A DNA stretch of 64,000 nucleotides from Eubacterium sp. (lineage in GTDB: Bacteria > Bacillota > Clostridia > Oscillospirales > Acutalibacteraceae): NCBI GenBank assembly GCA_015655975.1, contig DVEP01000020.1:62001-126000 (forward strand), read 5' to 3'. Both the position numbers and the translations under genes were made by a program. The notes below the pieces were generated by a model that worked only from the letters and a program-made list of their open reading frames with translations, searched no databases and was not told the origin of the DNA. Below are positions 35,674 to 43,017 of the stretch, in pieces; within the stretch, counting starts at the first letter, position 1; every line of letters begins with the position of its first letter.

Positions 35674-36663
35674 ATGAGTTTTGAAAATATTAAACTTGAA
35701 AAAGGACTTTACACAACTACAAAGGGCTTTTCAGCCTCACTTGAAGAACTTGACCCGTCAGAAAACTATATCGGCACAGATTTTGAAGGTCTTGACGCAT
35801 TTCAGCGTCAGTTAAAAAGATTTGACATAAAAATCAGCGGTAAAGGTTCTGACAAAGTTGAAAAGTTTTTCTCTACAACCGACTCGGCGGCACTTTTCCC
35901 TGAATATATTTCACGAGCAGTCAGACAAGGTATTGAAGAATGCGATATTTTGTCAAGAATTGTCGCAACCACAACCGAAATCAACTCTTTAGACTACAGA
36001 GCCGTAAGCAGTGTTTCAGACGAAGACGACAAAAAGCCGAAAATCGTTGTAGAAGGTGCATACATTCCGGAAACAAGAATTGAAACAAAAGACTCTGTTG
36101 TATCTTTGAAAAAACGAGGCAGAATGCTTGTTTCTTCCTATGAAGCAATCAAATACCAGCACCTTGATTTGTTTACGATTACACTCAAACAAATCGGCAA
36201 ACAAATTGCTCTTGCATTTTTAAAAGACGCCATTGAAGAATTGAAAAAGCCGGGCGCAAAAAATGTTTCATGTCCTATCGAAGACCCGATTTCAAGCGGA
36301 TTTTTAAACGCTTGGATTAAACTCAAGCCATACAATATGACAACAATCATAGGCAACCACGAAACTGCCTCATATGTTTTAAGCGCAAGTGAATTCCAAG
36401 ATTCTGTTTCAGGTTTGAATTTCAATGCGACAGGAAAAATGATTACACCGCTCGGTGCAGAATACATTACAACAGACGCAGCCGATATTGAGGGACTTAT
36501 TGCGTTTGACAAAAACTGCGCGCTTGAAATGATTAAAGCAGGCGGTATTCAAACAGAGTTCGACAAACTCATTGACAGACAACTTGAAAGAGCGGCTATC
36601 ACTACAACAGCGGGCTTTTCGAGAATTTTCTCCGACGCAGTTGTTACAATCAGCGAGTCTTAA
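35674..36663 (+). CDS. Major capsid protein, HK97 fold
   Basis: 329 aa. The pattern of an N-arm, the P domain (SRAVRQGIEECDILSRIV), an E-loop region with the ETRIETKDSVVSLKKRGRMLVSSYEAI stretch (read in parts), a long spine helix and the late A domain (GNHETASYVLSASEFQD, GLIAFDKNCALEMIKAGG) fits PBSX-type capsids. The preceding protease supports processing. The gene has a strong AAAAAGGAG site. Confidence 0.85.
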   Translation: MSFENIKLEKGLYTTTKGFSASLEELDPSENYIGTDFEGLDAFQRQLKRFDIKISGKGSDKVEKFFSTTDSAALFPEYISRAVRQGIEECDILSRIVATTTEINSLDYRAVSSVSDEDDKKPKIVVEGAYIPETRIETKDSVVSLKKRGRMLVSSYEAIKYQHLDLFTITLKQIGKQIALAFLKDAIEELKKPGAKNVSCPIEDPISSGFLNAWIKLKPYNMTTIIGNHETASYVLSASEFQDSVSGLNFNATGKMITPLGAEYITTDAADIEGLIAFDKNCALEMIKAGGIQTEFDKLIDRQLERAAITTTAGFSRIFSDAVVTISES

Positions 36664-36687
36664 AGTAAATATATAAAACTGAATTCA

Positions 36688-36716
36688 GAGGCATATTGCA
36701 AAAAACAATATGCCTC
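36688..36716 (+). promoter_or_regulatory. Hairpin after the capsid gene
   Basis: Perfect 11-bp stem GAGGCATATTG / CAATATGCCTC with a 7-nt loop, between the capsid stop and the next ribosome site. It lacks a U-run, so it more likely protects the upstream 3' end or is a processing site than terminates. Confidence 0.7.
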
Positions 36717-36731
36717 AAGAAAGGAGAAGGC

Positions 36732-37091
36732 ATGGAACTCGACGATATTAAAAAAATCATCGCTTCAATGGGCGGATTTGAACTTGAAGAACTAAATCAA
36801 TACGAACAAATCATTGAAAGTTCCTACGACAGCGTTATATCCCGTTTAAAAGACAAGTCGCACAAGTCGGATATGAAAGTACTAAACTATGCAGCAGCGA
36901 GTGCGTACTACACAATTTCTTTGTGTGAAGCATCAAAAGACGGGTTTACAACATTTACGGCGGGCGATATTACAATCAAAACAACCACTCAACTTACCGA
37001 ATATGCAAAAGAGATGCTCGGTATTGCAGAAAAAAACTGCAAAAATTTAATTGTAAATGATTTTGATACTTTTGCCTTTTTCGGTGTGTAA
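36732..37091 (+). CDS. Head-tail connector (adaptor) protein
   Basis: 119 aa, starting at the ATG at 36732 after AAGGAGAAGG. An all-helical protein with MELDDIKKIIASMGGFELEEL and NYAAASAYYTISLCEA, matching the short helical gp6/gp15-type adaptors that ring the portal. It is in the xkdH-like position. Confidence 0.72.
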   Translation: MELDDIKKIIASMGGFELEELNQYEQIIESSYDSVISRLKDKSHKSDMKVLNYAAASAYYTISLCEASKDGFTTFTAGDITIKTTTQLTEYAKEMLGIAEKNCKNLIVNDFDTFAFFGV

Positions 37092-37093
37092 AA

Positions 37094-37453
37094 ATGAATA
37101 AATCAAAACAAATTAAAAGAGCTTTAAACATTTGCGGTAAAAAAGCAAAAATAGTTGACGCAGACCATGAGAGCGACTGCTTCAACTGTATAATTTCATC
37201 TACTTGGAGAAGAAACAAAACAAATTTCGAATTTGATACAACAGAAGCAGGTTTTATGCAAAAAGATTTCTATGTTTTTATCGGACCGGCTGATATGAAT
37301 GTTATGAAGATTTCGGACGACGCTCGTATAGAATGTATAGATGACAAATTTGTTTTCAAAAAAAGAGAGCCCTACATTGTTGACAACATTGTTCAGTTTT
37401 ACTGGGGAATATTAAGAATTTGCACGGAGGACAAAGATGGATTTTTTGAATGA
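37094..37453 (+). CDS. Probable head-closure (stopper) protein
   Basis: 119 aa, beta-rich. The second half, YVFIGPADMN, DDARIECIDDKFVFKK and YIVDNIVQFYWGILR, resembles the phage stopper/head-completion fold (gp16/FII-like). The ribosome site is weak, and the gene overlaps the next by 17 bp. The assignment rests mainly on position. Confidence 0.6.
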   Translation: MNKSKQIKRALNICGKKAKIVDADHESDCFNCIISSTWRRNKTNFEFDTTEAGFMQKDFYVFIGPADMNVMKISDDARIECIDDKFVFKKREPYIVDNIVQFYWGILRICTEDKDGFFE

Positions 37454-37862
37454 AGCAATTGCAGAGATTGAACAAACTGTTTCGGAAAACGAATTTTTAA
37501 ACAAAAACACAAAAGTTACCGCTTCTTTTCCGGGCAAAAAAATGCCGACAGAATTAAAAAAGCACATTATTTGTATAGGAATAAAAAATCTTTATGTAGA
37601 AAATACAGCGATAGGAGAAAACACAAAAACTGTTACTGCGACTTTCAATATAAAGATTTACACGCCGTTTGCAAGAGGAAGTGCAGAAAAAAGACGCGTC
37701 TGCGCCGAAATCACAAAGGAATTGAACGGCAAAGGCTTTTGTACAAGCTGTGAATGGTTTGACTCATATGCCGACATAAACAGTTGCTGCTATATTTGTG
37801 AATCTTCTTTTAAAAAAGAAGCGGAAATCAATTTTGAGGAGGAGTTTTATGGAACAAAATGA
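37437..37862 (+). CDS. Probable tail-terminator-like neck protein
   Basis: 141 aa. The alternating-strand centre (KTVTATFNIKIYTPFARGSAEKRRVCAEI) is the pattern of gpU/gp10-like tail terminators, and it occupies the xkdJ slot. Cys-rich end (SCCYICESS). It would cap a tail tube, yet no tube gene follows. Confidence 0.55.
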   Translation: MDFLNEAIAEIEQTVSENEFLNKNTKVTASFPGKKMPTELKKHIICIGIKNLYVENTAIGENTKTVTATFNIKIYTPFARGSAEKRRVCAEITKELNGKGFCTSCEWFDSYADINSCCYICESSFKKEAEINFEEEFYGTK

Positions 37863-37950
37863 AATTACCGAAAAAGCAAGAGAAATTTCCGAAATTATGA
37901 TGCTTGACTCAAGAAGATATTTTTCAACGGTTACGGAGGAAGAAAATTGA
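37849..37950 (+). CDS. 33-residue ORF in the place of the tail-shaft genes
   Basis: Unrecognised. It begins at an ATG preceded by an excellent GAGGAGG and codes for 33 residues: a helix (EITEKAREISEIMM), then LDSRRYFSTVTEEEN. It overlaps the previous gene by 14 bp and the next by 4 bp (ATTGA), so it is translated in the chain. Its slot is that of small ykzL-like genes in PBSX, but no homology is claimed. Confidence 0.6.
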   Translation: MEQNEITEKAREISEIMMLDSRRYFSTVTEEEN

Positions 37951-38471
37951 AAAGCGTACGATTGAAATACAAGGGCTACACATTTCCGAAAAACCCAAAA
38001 AGTATCGTCATTTCTGCATCAAAGCATCTGTCGGAAAACAAAATCAACGGCTACCGTACGCAGACAACGGAAATCTGTAAAAACCCCTGCATCATTACTG
38101 TCGAGGGGGAAATAGCCCAAAATATAACCGAAGAAACAGAGAAACTAAAAAAATTGCAAAGCGAAAAAGACAGCGGATATTTACAAATTCCCTACGCCGA
38201 CACATATGACGCTTTTTTTGAAAAAATCGAATTTAAAATATCTGCAAAAAACGAAAAAATAATTTACAAGGCTACCTTCAAAGAAAATCAAAAAGAAAAG
38301 CTCGATACAGTAAAAATAACAAAAACAACTGTTTTAAAAGGAGAAAATCTTTTTGATATTTCTGCGAGAACAGGTATAAGCGTTGAAAAACTGATTGCAA
38401 TAAACAACCTTAAATCGCCTTTTGACATAGAAGAAAATCGGGAAGTTACACTATATGAAAGCACTTTTTAA
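37947..38471 (+). CDS. LysM-domain tail protein, XkdP-like
   Basis: 174 aa, TTG start at 37947 overlapping the mini-ORF stop, with GGAGGAAG upstream. The first 120 residues are a beta domain (YTFPKNPKSIVISASKH), and the last 50 are a LysM module (LKGENLFDISARTGISVEKL). In PBSX-like tails the XkdP protein joins the tape-measure end to the baseplate hub. Shorter than XkdP by about 60 residues. Confidence 0.8.
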   Translation: MKSVRLKYKGYTFPKNPKSIVISASKHLSENKINGYRTQTTEICKNPCIITVEGEIAQNITEETEKLKKLQSEKDSGYLQIPYADTYDAFFEKIEFKISAKNEKIIYKATFKENQKEKLDTVKITKTTVLKGENLFDISARTGISVEKLIAINNLKSPFDIEENREVTLYESTF

Positions 38472-39402
38472 ATTTATCGACGGCTCCGTAAAAGAAGTCT
38501 GTCAAATTGACTTTTTTGAAATAACAAGAACGCTTTTTGTTGCCTGCGACAGCATTTATATTAAATTTACAAGCGAACGGTTTCTGCCGGAAATTGAAAC
38601 AATAGAAATCACATACGACGGCAAAACGGTATTCAAAGGTTTTGCCGACAAACAGACCTGTCAAAAAAATGAAAAAGGACTTGTTTGCACCGTTTACGCA
38701 AGAAGTTTGTCTGCAATACTCGTTGACAACGAAGTCGAGCCTCAAATTCTCTACTGTCCGTCTTCTCATTCTCTTTTCAAATTTACGGCAGAAAAATTCG
38801 GTTTCAAAAACTGTCTTCCCGAACTATACACAAACAAAAGTTTCGAGTTAAAAAAAGGAATGTCGTACTACTCGGCAATTCACAATTTTGTTTGTCTGTG
38901 CGGAAAGCAGGGAATACTCATTGACAACGACAAAAATATTTACCTTGCAGAAAGCGTAAGCGAAAAAGAGATTGACAACTCGGAAATTTCAAGCGTGAAA
39001 ACAATCATAAACAGAGCGGCACCGATTACTCAGATTGACTACAAAGCAGAAAACTCACCCAACTACAACAATCATTTCAAAAGTCTAAGCATAGAAAACA
39101 GCAATATTTACAGAACAAGAAAAATGAGTTTATCGAGCCTTCCCGAATGGCAGAAAACAGAAAAAGCAAAGCAGACAATAAAAAAATCTCTGATGCAATA
39201 CAAAGAAACGGAAATAGTTTTACAAAACAGCGTAAACAAGTTTGAACTGTTTGACAAAGTAAACTTAAAAGACAGAGAATTTTTTGACGGTGGAACCTAT
39301 ATTGTCAAAGAAATACGCACAACTTTTTCAGAACAGGGAACTTTCACAACACTTTTACTGTACAAAGAAATTGATATGGAGGCAATAAACTATGTGGATT
39401 AG
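38455..39402 (+). CDS. Baseplate hub protein, XkdQ-like
   Basis: 315 aa. The order of beta domains around ISYDGKTVFKGFADKQ (read as ITYDGKTVFKGF), the central KKGMSYYSAIHNFVCLCGKQG and the C-terminal DKVNLKDREFFDGGTYIVKEI matches gp27/XkdQ hub proteins. The ATG overlaps the upstream gene by 17 bp. The hub normally sits at the tube tip and holds the spike. Confidence 0.78.
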   Translation: MKALFKFIDGSVKEVCQIDFFEITRTLFVACDSIYIKFTSERFLPEIETIEITYDGKTVFKGFADKQTCQKNEKGLVCTVYARSLSAILVDNEVEPQILYCPSSHSLFKFTAEKFGFKNCLPELYTNKSFELKKGMSYYSAIHNFVCLCGKQGILIDNDKNIYLAESVSEKEIDNSEISSVKTIINRAAPITQIDYKAENSPNYNNHFKSLSIENSNIYRTRKMSLSSLPEWQKTEKAKQTIKKSLMQYKETEIVLQNSVNKFELFDKVNLKDREFFDGGTYIVKEIRTTFSEQGTFTTLLLYKEIDMEAINYVD

Positions 39403-39751
39403 CGAAAAACTTTCAACTTCCGACAAAACAAAAACTGCAAACACGGCAACGGTAACGGCTTCGCAAAACGGTTTTTTTGAAGCGTCCTGCGAATACGGTA
39501 TTCGTTCTGCCGACTTTTACTTACCGTATGGTATTCGCTCGATTGCACCCGCAGGTTTCAAAGTGCTTTTTTTAAACTCACAAGACGAAAAATGTATATG
39601 CGGCTGCAAAGCCGACTGTTCTGATATTGAAAGCGGCGAAGTAGAAATATTTTCTCAAGGCGGAGCAAAAATCGAGTTGAAAAACGACGGCAGTGTAATC
39701 ATCAACGGACTTGTCATCAATTCGGAAGGAGTGATTGAAAACGGCGAATAA
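39392..39751 (+). CDS. Baseplate spike-like protein
   Basis: 119 aa. After an OB-like start (ATVTASQNGFFEASCEYGI) the C-terminus reads KIELKNDGSVIINGLVINSEG, the beta-helix repeat of gp45/gpV spike tips. No zinc/iron tip His cluster is visible. Small for a complete spike, so it may be a trimmed form. Confidence 0.68.
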   Translation: MWISEKLSTSDKTKTANTATVTASQNGFFEASCEYGIRSADFYLPYGIRSIAPAGFKVLFLNSQDEKCICGCKADCSDIESGEVEIFSQGGAKIELKNDGSVIINGLVINSEGVIENGE

Positions 39752-40064
39752 AATCAACGCAGGCGACTATATTTTTGAAAACGGCAAAGCAGTAACGGCA
39801 AGCCAAAAAGAACAGATTGTACAAAACATTAAAACAGAACTCTGTTGTGAACTCGGAAAATTTTACCCCGACAAAAACTTCGGAAGCACCGTAAAAAACG
39901 CTATGGCAAATAATTTGCTGGAAGAAAATGTGATTTGCGCCGTAAAAAACTGTTTGTCAAAATATAAAAATATATATGTTAAATCAGCGTACATGAATTC
40001 AAACGAAATTGAACTTAATTTAATCATAAACAACAACGATGAAAGAGTGGTGATATATGTATGA
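39735..40064 (+). CDS. Baseplate wedge protein, gp25/XkdS-like
   Basis: 109 aa, TTG start overlapping the spike gene. It carries the gp25-type sequence (ASQKEQIVQNIKTELCCELGKFYPDKNFG), and the ATGA overlap with the next gene indicates coupling. In contractile tails this protein is sheath-initiator-like, fitting a baseplate that would normally carry a sheath. Confidence 0.75.
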   Translation: MKTANKINAGDYIFENGKAVTASQKEQIVQNIKTELCCELGKFYPDKNFGSTVKNAMANNLLEENVICAVKNCLSKYKNIYVKSAYMNSNEIELNLIINNNDERVVIYV

Positions 40065-41143
40065 CGAACACCTACAACGACATTTTAAACAGAATGAAAA
40101 AAACATTTTACAACGAAAGCGGAGAAAATCCCGATGAATCGGGAGAAATTCTTGCAAGGCTTAAAGCGGCGGCAACCGAGATATTTTCCCTTTACACATT
40201 CGGAGATTTCATAACAAAACAGGCGTATTTAAAAACTGCGTCAGGCGAATATCTTGACAGAATAGGCGAAACTTTTTGTTTGAAAAGAAAAAGCAAGTGC
40301 TATGCTTTCGGCGAAGCAACATTTTGCTGTGCAGAAAACGAAGAAACTGTTGTTACCATACCGAAAGGACTGATAGTTTGTTCGTCTGCCGAACCGTATA
40401 TACAGTACACTACGCTTGAAAGCGCAACTGTTTCGTCAGAAAACACAGAAGCCACCGTAAAAATCAGGTCTGTTGAAGCCGGTTCAAAATACAACCGTAC
40501 CGAAGGCTTTATAGATACTATGGTAAATCCGCCTGCAAAAATTATTTCGGTAACAAACAAAAAGAAAATTACAGGTGCATTTGACCATGAAACAGACGAT
40601 AAATTCAGGAAGAGAATATCTGTATTTTTCAACAGATATTTAAACGGCTACAACAAAGCGTCAATAGAAAAAACAATTTTAGACTACGACGAAGTTCAGG
40701 ACTGCTATGTAGCAAACCCAAATATAAGCAACAACATATATGTATATATACGCCCTCGTGAAAATGACCTGACAAAAGAGTTTGTTGACAAAGTTGAAAA
40801 ATCTTTTGAATACTTCAAAATGCTCAACTCTGCGCTTATAGTAGAACAGGCGTTGCCCGACTACGCGTACTCGCACATTACCGTCGGAAAAGACGCTTAC
40901 AAAAAGCGTGATGAAAAAGAACTGACAAAAGAAATCAAGGAAACGCTTCTACAAATCAATTCTCAGACAAAAATGGGAGAATATATACGCATTTCCGATG
41001 TTGAAAACAAAATCAACAAAATTGACGGAGTACGCGAATGTTCCGTTGCCTGTTCAAATGCAAACGGCGACATAGTTCCGTGCGAGCCGAAATATTTTAT
41101 AGAATTTGTTTTATATACGGAGGTCGGGTTCTATGATGTCTGA
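40061..41143 (+). CDS. Baseplate J-like protein, XkdT-like
   Basis: 360 aa. The family pattern is clear: SGEYLDRIGETFCLKRK, the EATFCCAENEETVVTIPKG block, RSVEAGSKYNRTEG, and the conserved DDKFRKRISVFFNRYLNGYN with later VQDCYVANP. Baseplate J forms the wedge arms of contractile tails. Confidence 0.88.
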   Translation: MTNTYNDILNRMKKTFYNESGENPDESGEILARLKAAATEIFSLYTFGDFITKQAYLKTASGEYLDRIGETFCLKRKSKCYAFGEATFCCAENEETVVTIPKGLIVCSSAEPYIQYTTLESATVSSENTEATVKIRSVEAGSKYNRTEGFIDTMVNPPAKIISVTNKKKITGAFDHETDDKFRKRISVFFNRYLNGYNKASIEKTILDYDEVQDCYVANPNISNNIYVYIRPRENDLTKEFVDKVEKSFEYFKMLNSALIVEQALPDYAYSHITVGKDAYKKRDEKELTKEIKETLLQINSQTKMGEYIRISDVENKINKIDGVRECSVACSNANGDIVPCEPKYFIEFVLYTEVGFYDV

Positions 41144-41663
41144 TATTTCAAAGCGACTGCAAAATCTTTCCGCAGTTATCGGTCTTGACGGTAAAATTGC
41201 GAAATCGGAAATGACGGCTGTCGGAAAAGAACTTGAAAAACTGCTTGCGTACTTTGAAGAAATAGAAAACGGTATCTTTTTGCCAACTTCAAGCAATGAA
41301 TTTTTGAACGCTTTTCAAAGAGAAATTTTGCCGTTCAAAGACGAATGCAGTGCCGAAGAAATGACACAGAAAATGAATATGACCCAAAACATTTTCAATC
41401 TTCAGTTCTTTGAAGATAAAATCAATAAATACGGCATAGGCATTTCATATTCAAAAGAACAGATTACTCTTTCGGGCATAGACGAAAAAAACATTTACGA
41501 AAAGTCCGACATATTGAACTTTGTCAAAAATTACTCTCCTATTCATACAAAAATTGCGTTTTCAAAAACAGGCAAAAGTTGGAGCGTTTTTGACGACTTA
41601 AACTACAATTTCAACATATACGCCAACACAGGTCTTTCGTGGAATATGATTGAAACAATTTAA
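41133..41663 (+). CDS. Tail protein I / YmfQ-like baseplate protein
   Basis: 176 aa from the ATG at 41133 (GGAGG nine bases before). The position after baseplate J and the length fit the tail-I/XkdU class, but the sequence itself gives only weak support (NEFLNAFQREILPF, SPIHTKIAFSKTG). Overlaps the J gene by 11 bp. Confidence 0.55.
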   Translation: MMSDISKRLQNLSAVIGLDGKIAKSEMTAVGKELEKLLAYFEEIENGIFLPTSSNEFLNAFQREILPFKDECSAEEMTQKMNMTQNIFNLQFFEDKINKYGIGISYSKEQITLSGIDEKNIYEKSDILNFVKNYSPIHTKIAFSKTGKSWSVFDDLNYNFNIYANTGLSWNMIETI

Positions 41664-41683
41664 ACAAACCAAAAGGAGAAAAA

Positions 41684-42160
41684 ATGAGCAGTACAAACAA
41701 AACAGACTATATGGGACTCAATTCGTGGGTCGGCGCAGATATTCCGAAAATGGAAGACTTCAACACCGACAACGAGATATTGGACTCGGTAATTTCAGAA
41801 CATTGCAACGACTCCGTATCCCATGTAACATCAATTGACAAGGAAAAATGGAACTCTCCTGTCGCCGTAACAACATACTTCGGCGACGGAAGTGAAACGA
41901 GAGATATTGAACTTGAGTGTTCATTCGTTCCGTCTTTCATAATTATATTTCCGAACGGAGCGCCCACTACTCTCACATTTTTCGACAGCAAACACAAGAA
42001 AAACTTCTTTGCGTTCGGAACTCAGGGCGGTTCTTCGTCGGGAATATCGCTCAGCGGAAAAACCGTAACTCTGAAAAACGAAGAATTGCCGAAAATACAA
42101 AACGAGGCAAGAGATATGAACTATTTGGGCACACGATATGTTTGCGTAATGTTCAGATAG
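41684..42160 (+). CDS. Short tail-fibre-like protein
   Basis: 158 aa. The N-terminal motif NKTDYMGLNSWVGADIPKME and the following HCNDSVSHVTSIDKEKW are typical of Firmicutes phage fibres, and the C-terminal half (SFVPSFIIIFPNGAP, SLSGKTVTLKN) is a compact beta domain. It is the only candidate host-contact protein, and it is far shorter than usual fibres. Clear AAAAGGAG site. Confidence 0.72.
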   Translation: MSSTNKTDYMGLNSWVGADIPKMEDFNTDNEILDSVISEHCNDSVSHVTSIDKEKWNSPVAVTTYFGDGSETRDIELECSFVPSFIIIFPNGAPTTLTFFDSKHKKNFFAFGTQGGSSSGISLSGKTVTLKNEELPKIQNEARDMNYLGTRYVCVMFR

Positions 42161-42182
42161 TAAATATAAAAACAATTGACAA

Positions 42183-42222
42183 AAAGCACAACTGCAATAC
42201 TGCGGTTGTGCTTTATTTTTTC
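42183..42222 (+). terminator. Terminator of the phage operon
   Basis: AAAGCACAAC pairs with GTTGTGCTTT (42183-42192 with 42205-42214), followed by TATTTTTT. Confidence 0.88.
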
Positions 42223-42281
42223 GTCAAACTATATTTATTTTTAACAATGATAAAACCAAATCAACTCTCAGTCATTCACAA

Positions 42282-42977
42282 TCATTCTTTGTTTTTTCCC
42301 ATCACTTCAAGCGGGTCCACAAACTTTGAGTTAAGTTTTGTTTCAAGATGAAAATGGCTTTCCTGCGTGCTTTCACAAGGAATTGTTCCGACAACGCCTA
42401 TTGACTGACCGATTGAAACGGTGTCGCCTTTTTTAACATTCACATTTTCAAGTCCTTTATAAATTGCGACAAGTTTTCCGCCGTGGTCTATTTCTACGAC
42501 ATTGCCCCACATTCCGTCTTTTTTAACAGACATTACAATACCGTCGTTTATAGCCTCTACCTTTGCGCCGTTATTACACTCAAAATCGACTGCCGCATGA
42601 GAACGGTAGTCCTCCATTGTTTCGTCGAACGCAAGTTCCTGAGAAAAACTTTTTTGCACTTTTTCTCCGACAGGATACTTGTAAAAACTTTTGTACGGAG
42701 TATTTGTTTTGCCCTGAGCCATTGAAACAGGCTCTTTTTTTGTTGTCTGCGCCTTTGTAGTAGCCGTTGTTTGCTTCTCGGTTTCTTTTACAGTTACTGA
42801 CTTTTGAACTTGCTTGTCCTCTGTTTGAGTTTCTACCACCGTTGTTGATTTATTTACTGAATTTGACGGGTTTGCAGTAACAAAATATACAATTACGCCT
42901 AAAGCAATAATTGAAATACAGACTATACTGTAAAAAAGCCGAGTGTTTTTATTTGTTTTTGAACTTTCTTTTTGCAT
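42282..42977 (-). CDS. M23-family peptidase with N-terminal membrane anchor, SpoIIQ-like
   Basis: 231 aa from the ATG at 42977 (GAGGTG upstream). One N-terminal membrane segment (LFYSIVCISIIALGVIVYFV), a Thr/Lys/Gln-rich stalk, then the LytM domain with both zinc motifs: HAAVD and the later HFH. Since Firmicutes SpoIIQ has this layout, a forespore-channel role is a possible reading; a general wall endopeptidase is the alternative. It is convergent with the phage operon and follows mfd on its own strand, so it is not a lysis gene of the element. Confidence 0.75.
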   Translation of the reverse strand: MQKESSKTNKNTRLFYSIVCISIIALGVIVYFVTANPSNSVNKSTTVVETQTEDKQVQKSVTVKETEKQTTATTKAQTTKKEPVSMAQGKTNTPYKSFYKYPVGEKVQKSFSQELAFDETMEDYRSHAAVDFECNNGAKVEAINDGIVMSVKKDGMWGNVVEIDHGGKLVAIYKGLENVNVKKGDTVSIGQSIGVVGTIPCESTQESHFHLETKLNSKFVDPLEVMGKNKE

Positions 42978-43017
42978 AAATAACACCTCGGTTTAATTAT
43001 TGACCGAAAAATGATAT

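Larger units (their letters stand above)
31613..42160 (+). mobile_element. PBSX-like phage structural operon without tail shaft
   Basis: Sixteen consecutive forward genes, mostly overlapping, in the order packaging, head, neck, baseplate, fibre. The order mirrors Bacillus PBSX (xtmA-xtmB-portal-protease-capsid-neck, then xkdP-Q-R-S-T-U). Sheath, tube, chaperone and tape-measure genes are absent, and so are integrase, repressor, replication and lysis genes. Base composition and codon use look like the host's, which suggests long residence. No flanking direct repeats were found by eye. Confidence 0.8.

Noticed and set aside
31613..42160. Tailocin or R-type bacteriocin
   Set aside because: A tailocin keeps the tail and loses the head. 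Here the terminase, portal, protease and capsid are kept while sheath, tube and tape measure are missing, the opposite of a tailocin.
42282..42977. Phage lysin belonging to the operon
   Set aside because: The M23 peptidase is on the other strand, ends beyond the operon's terminator, and has an N-terminal membrane anchor typical of a host protein.
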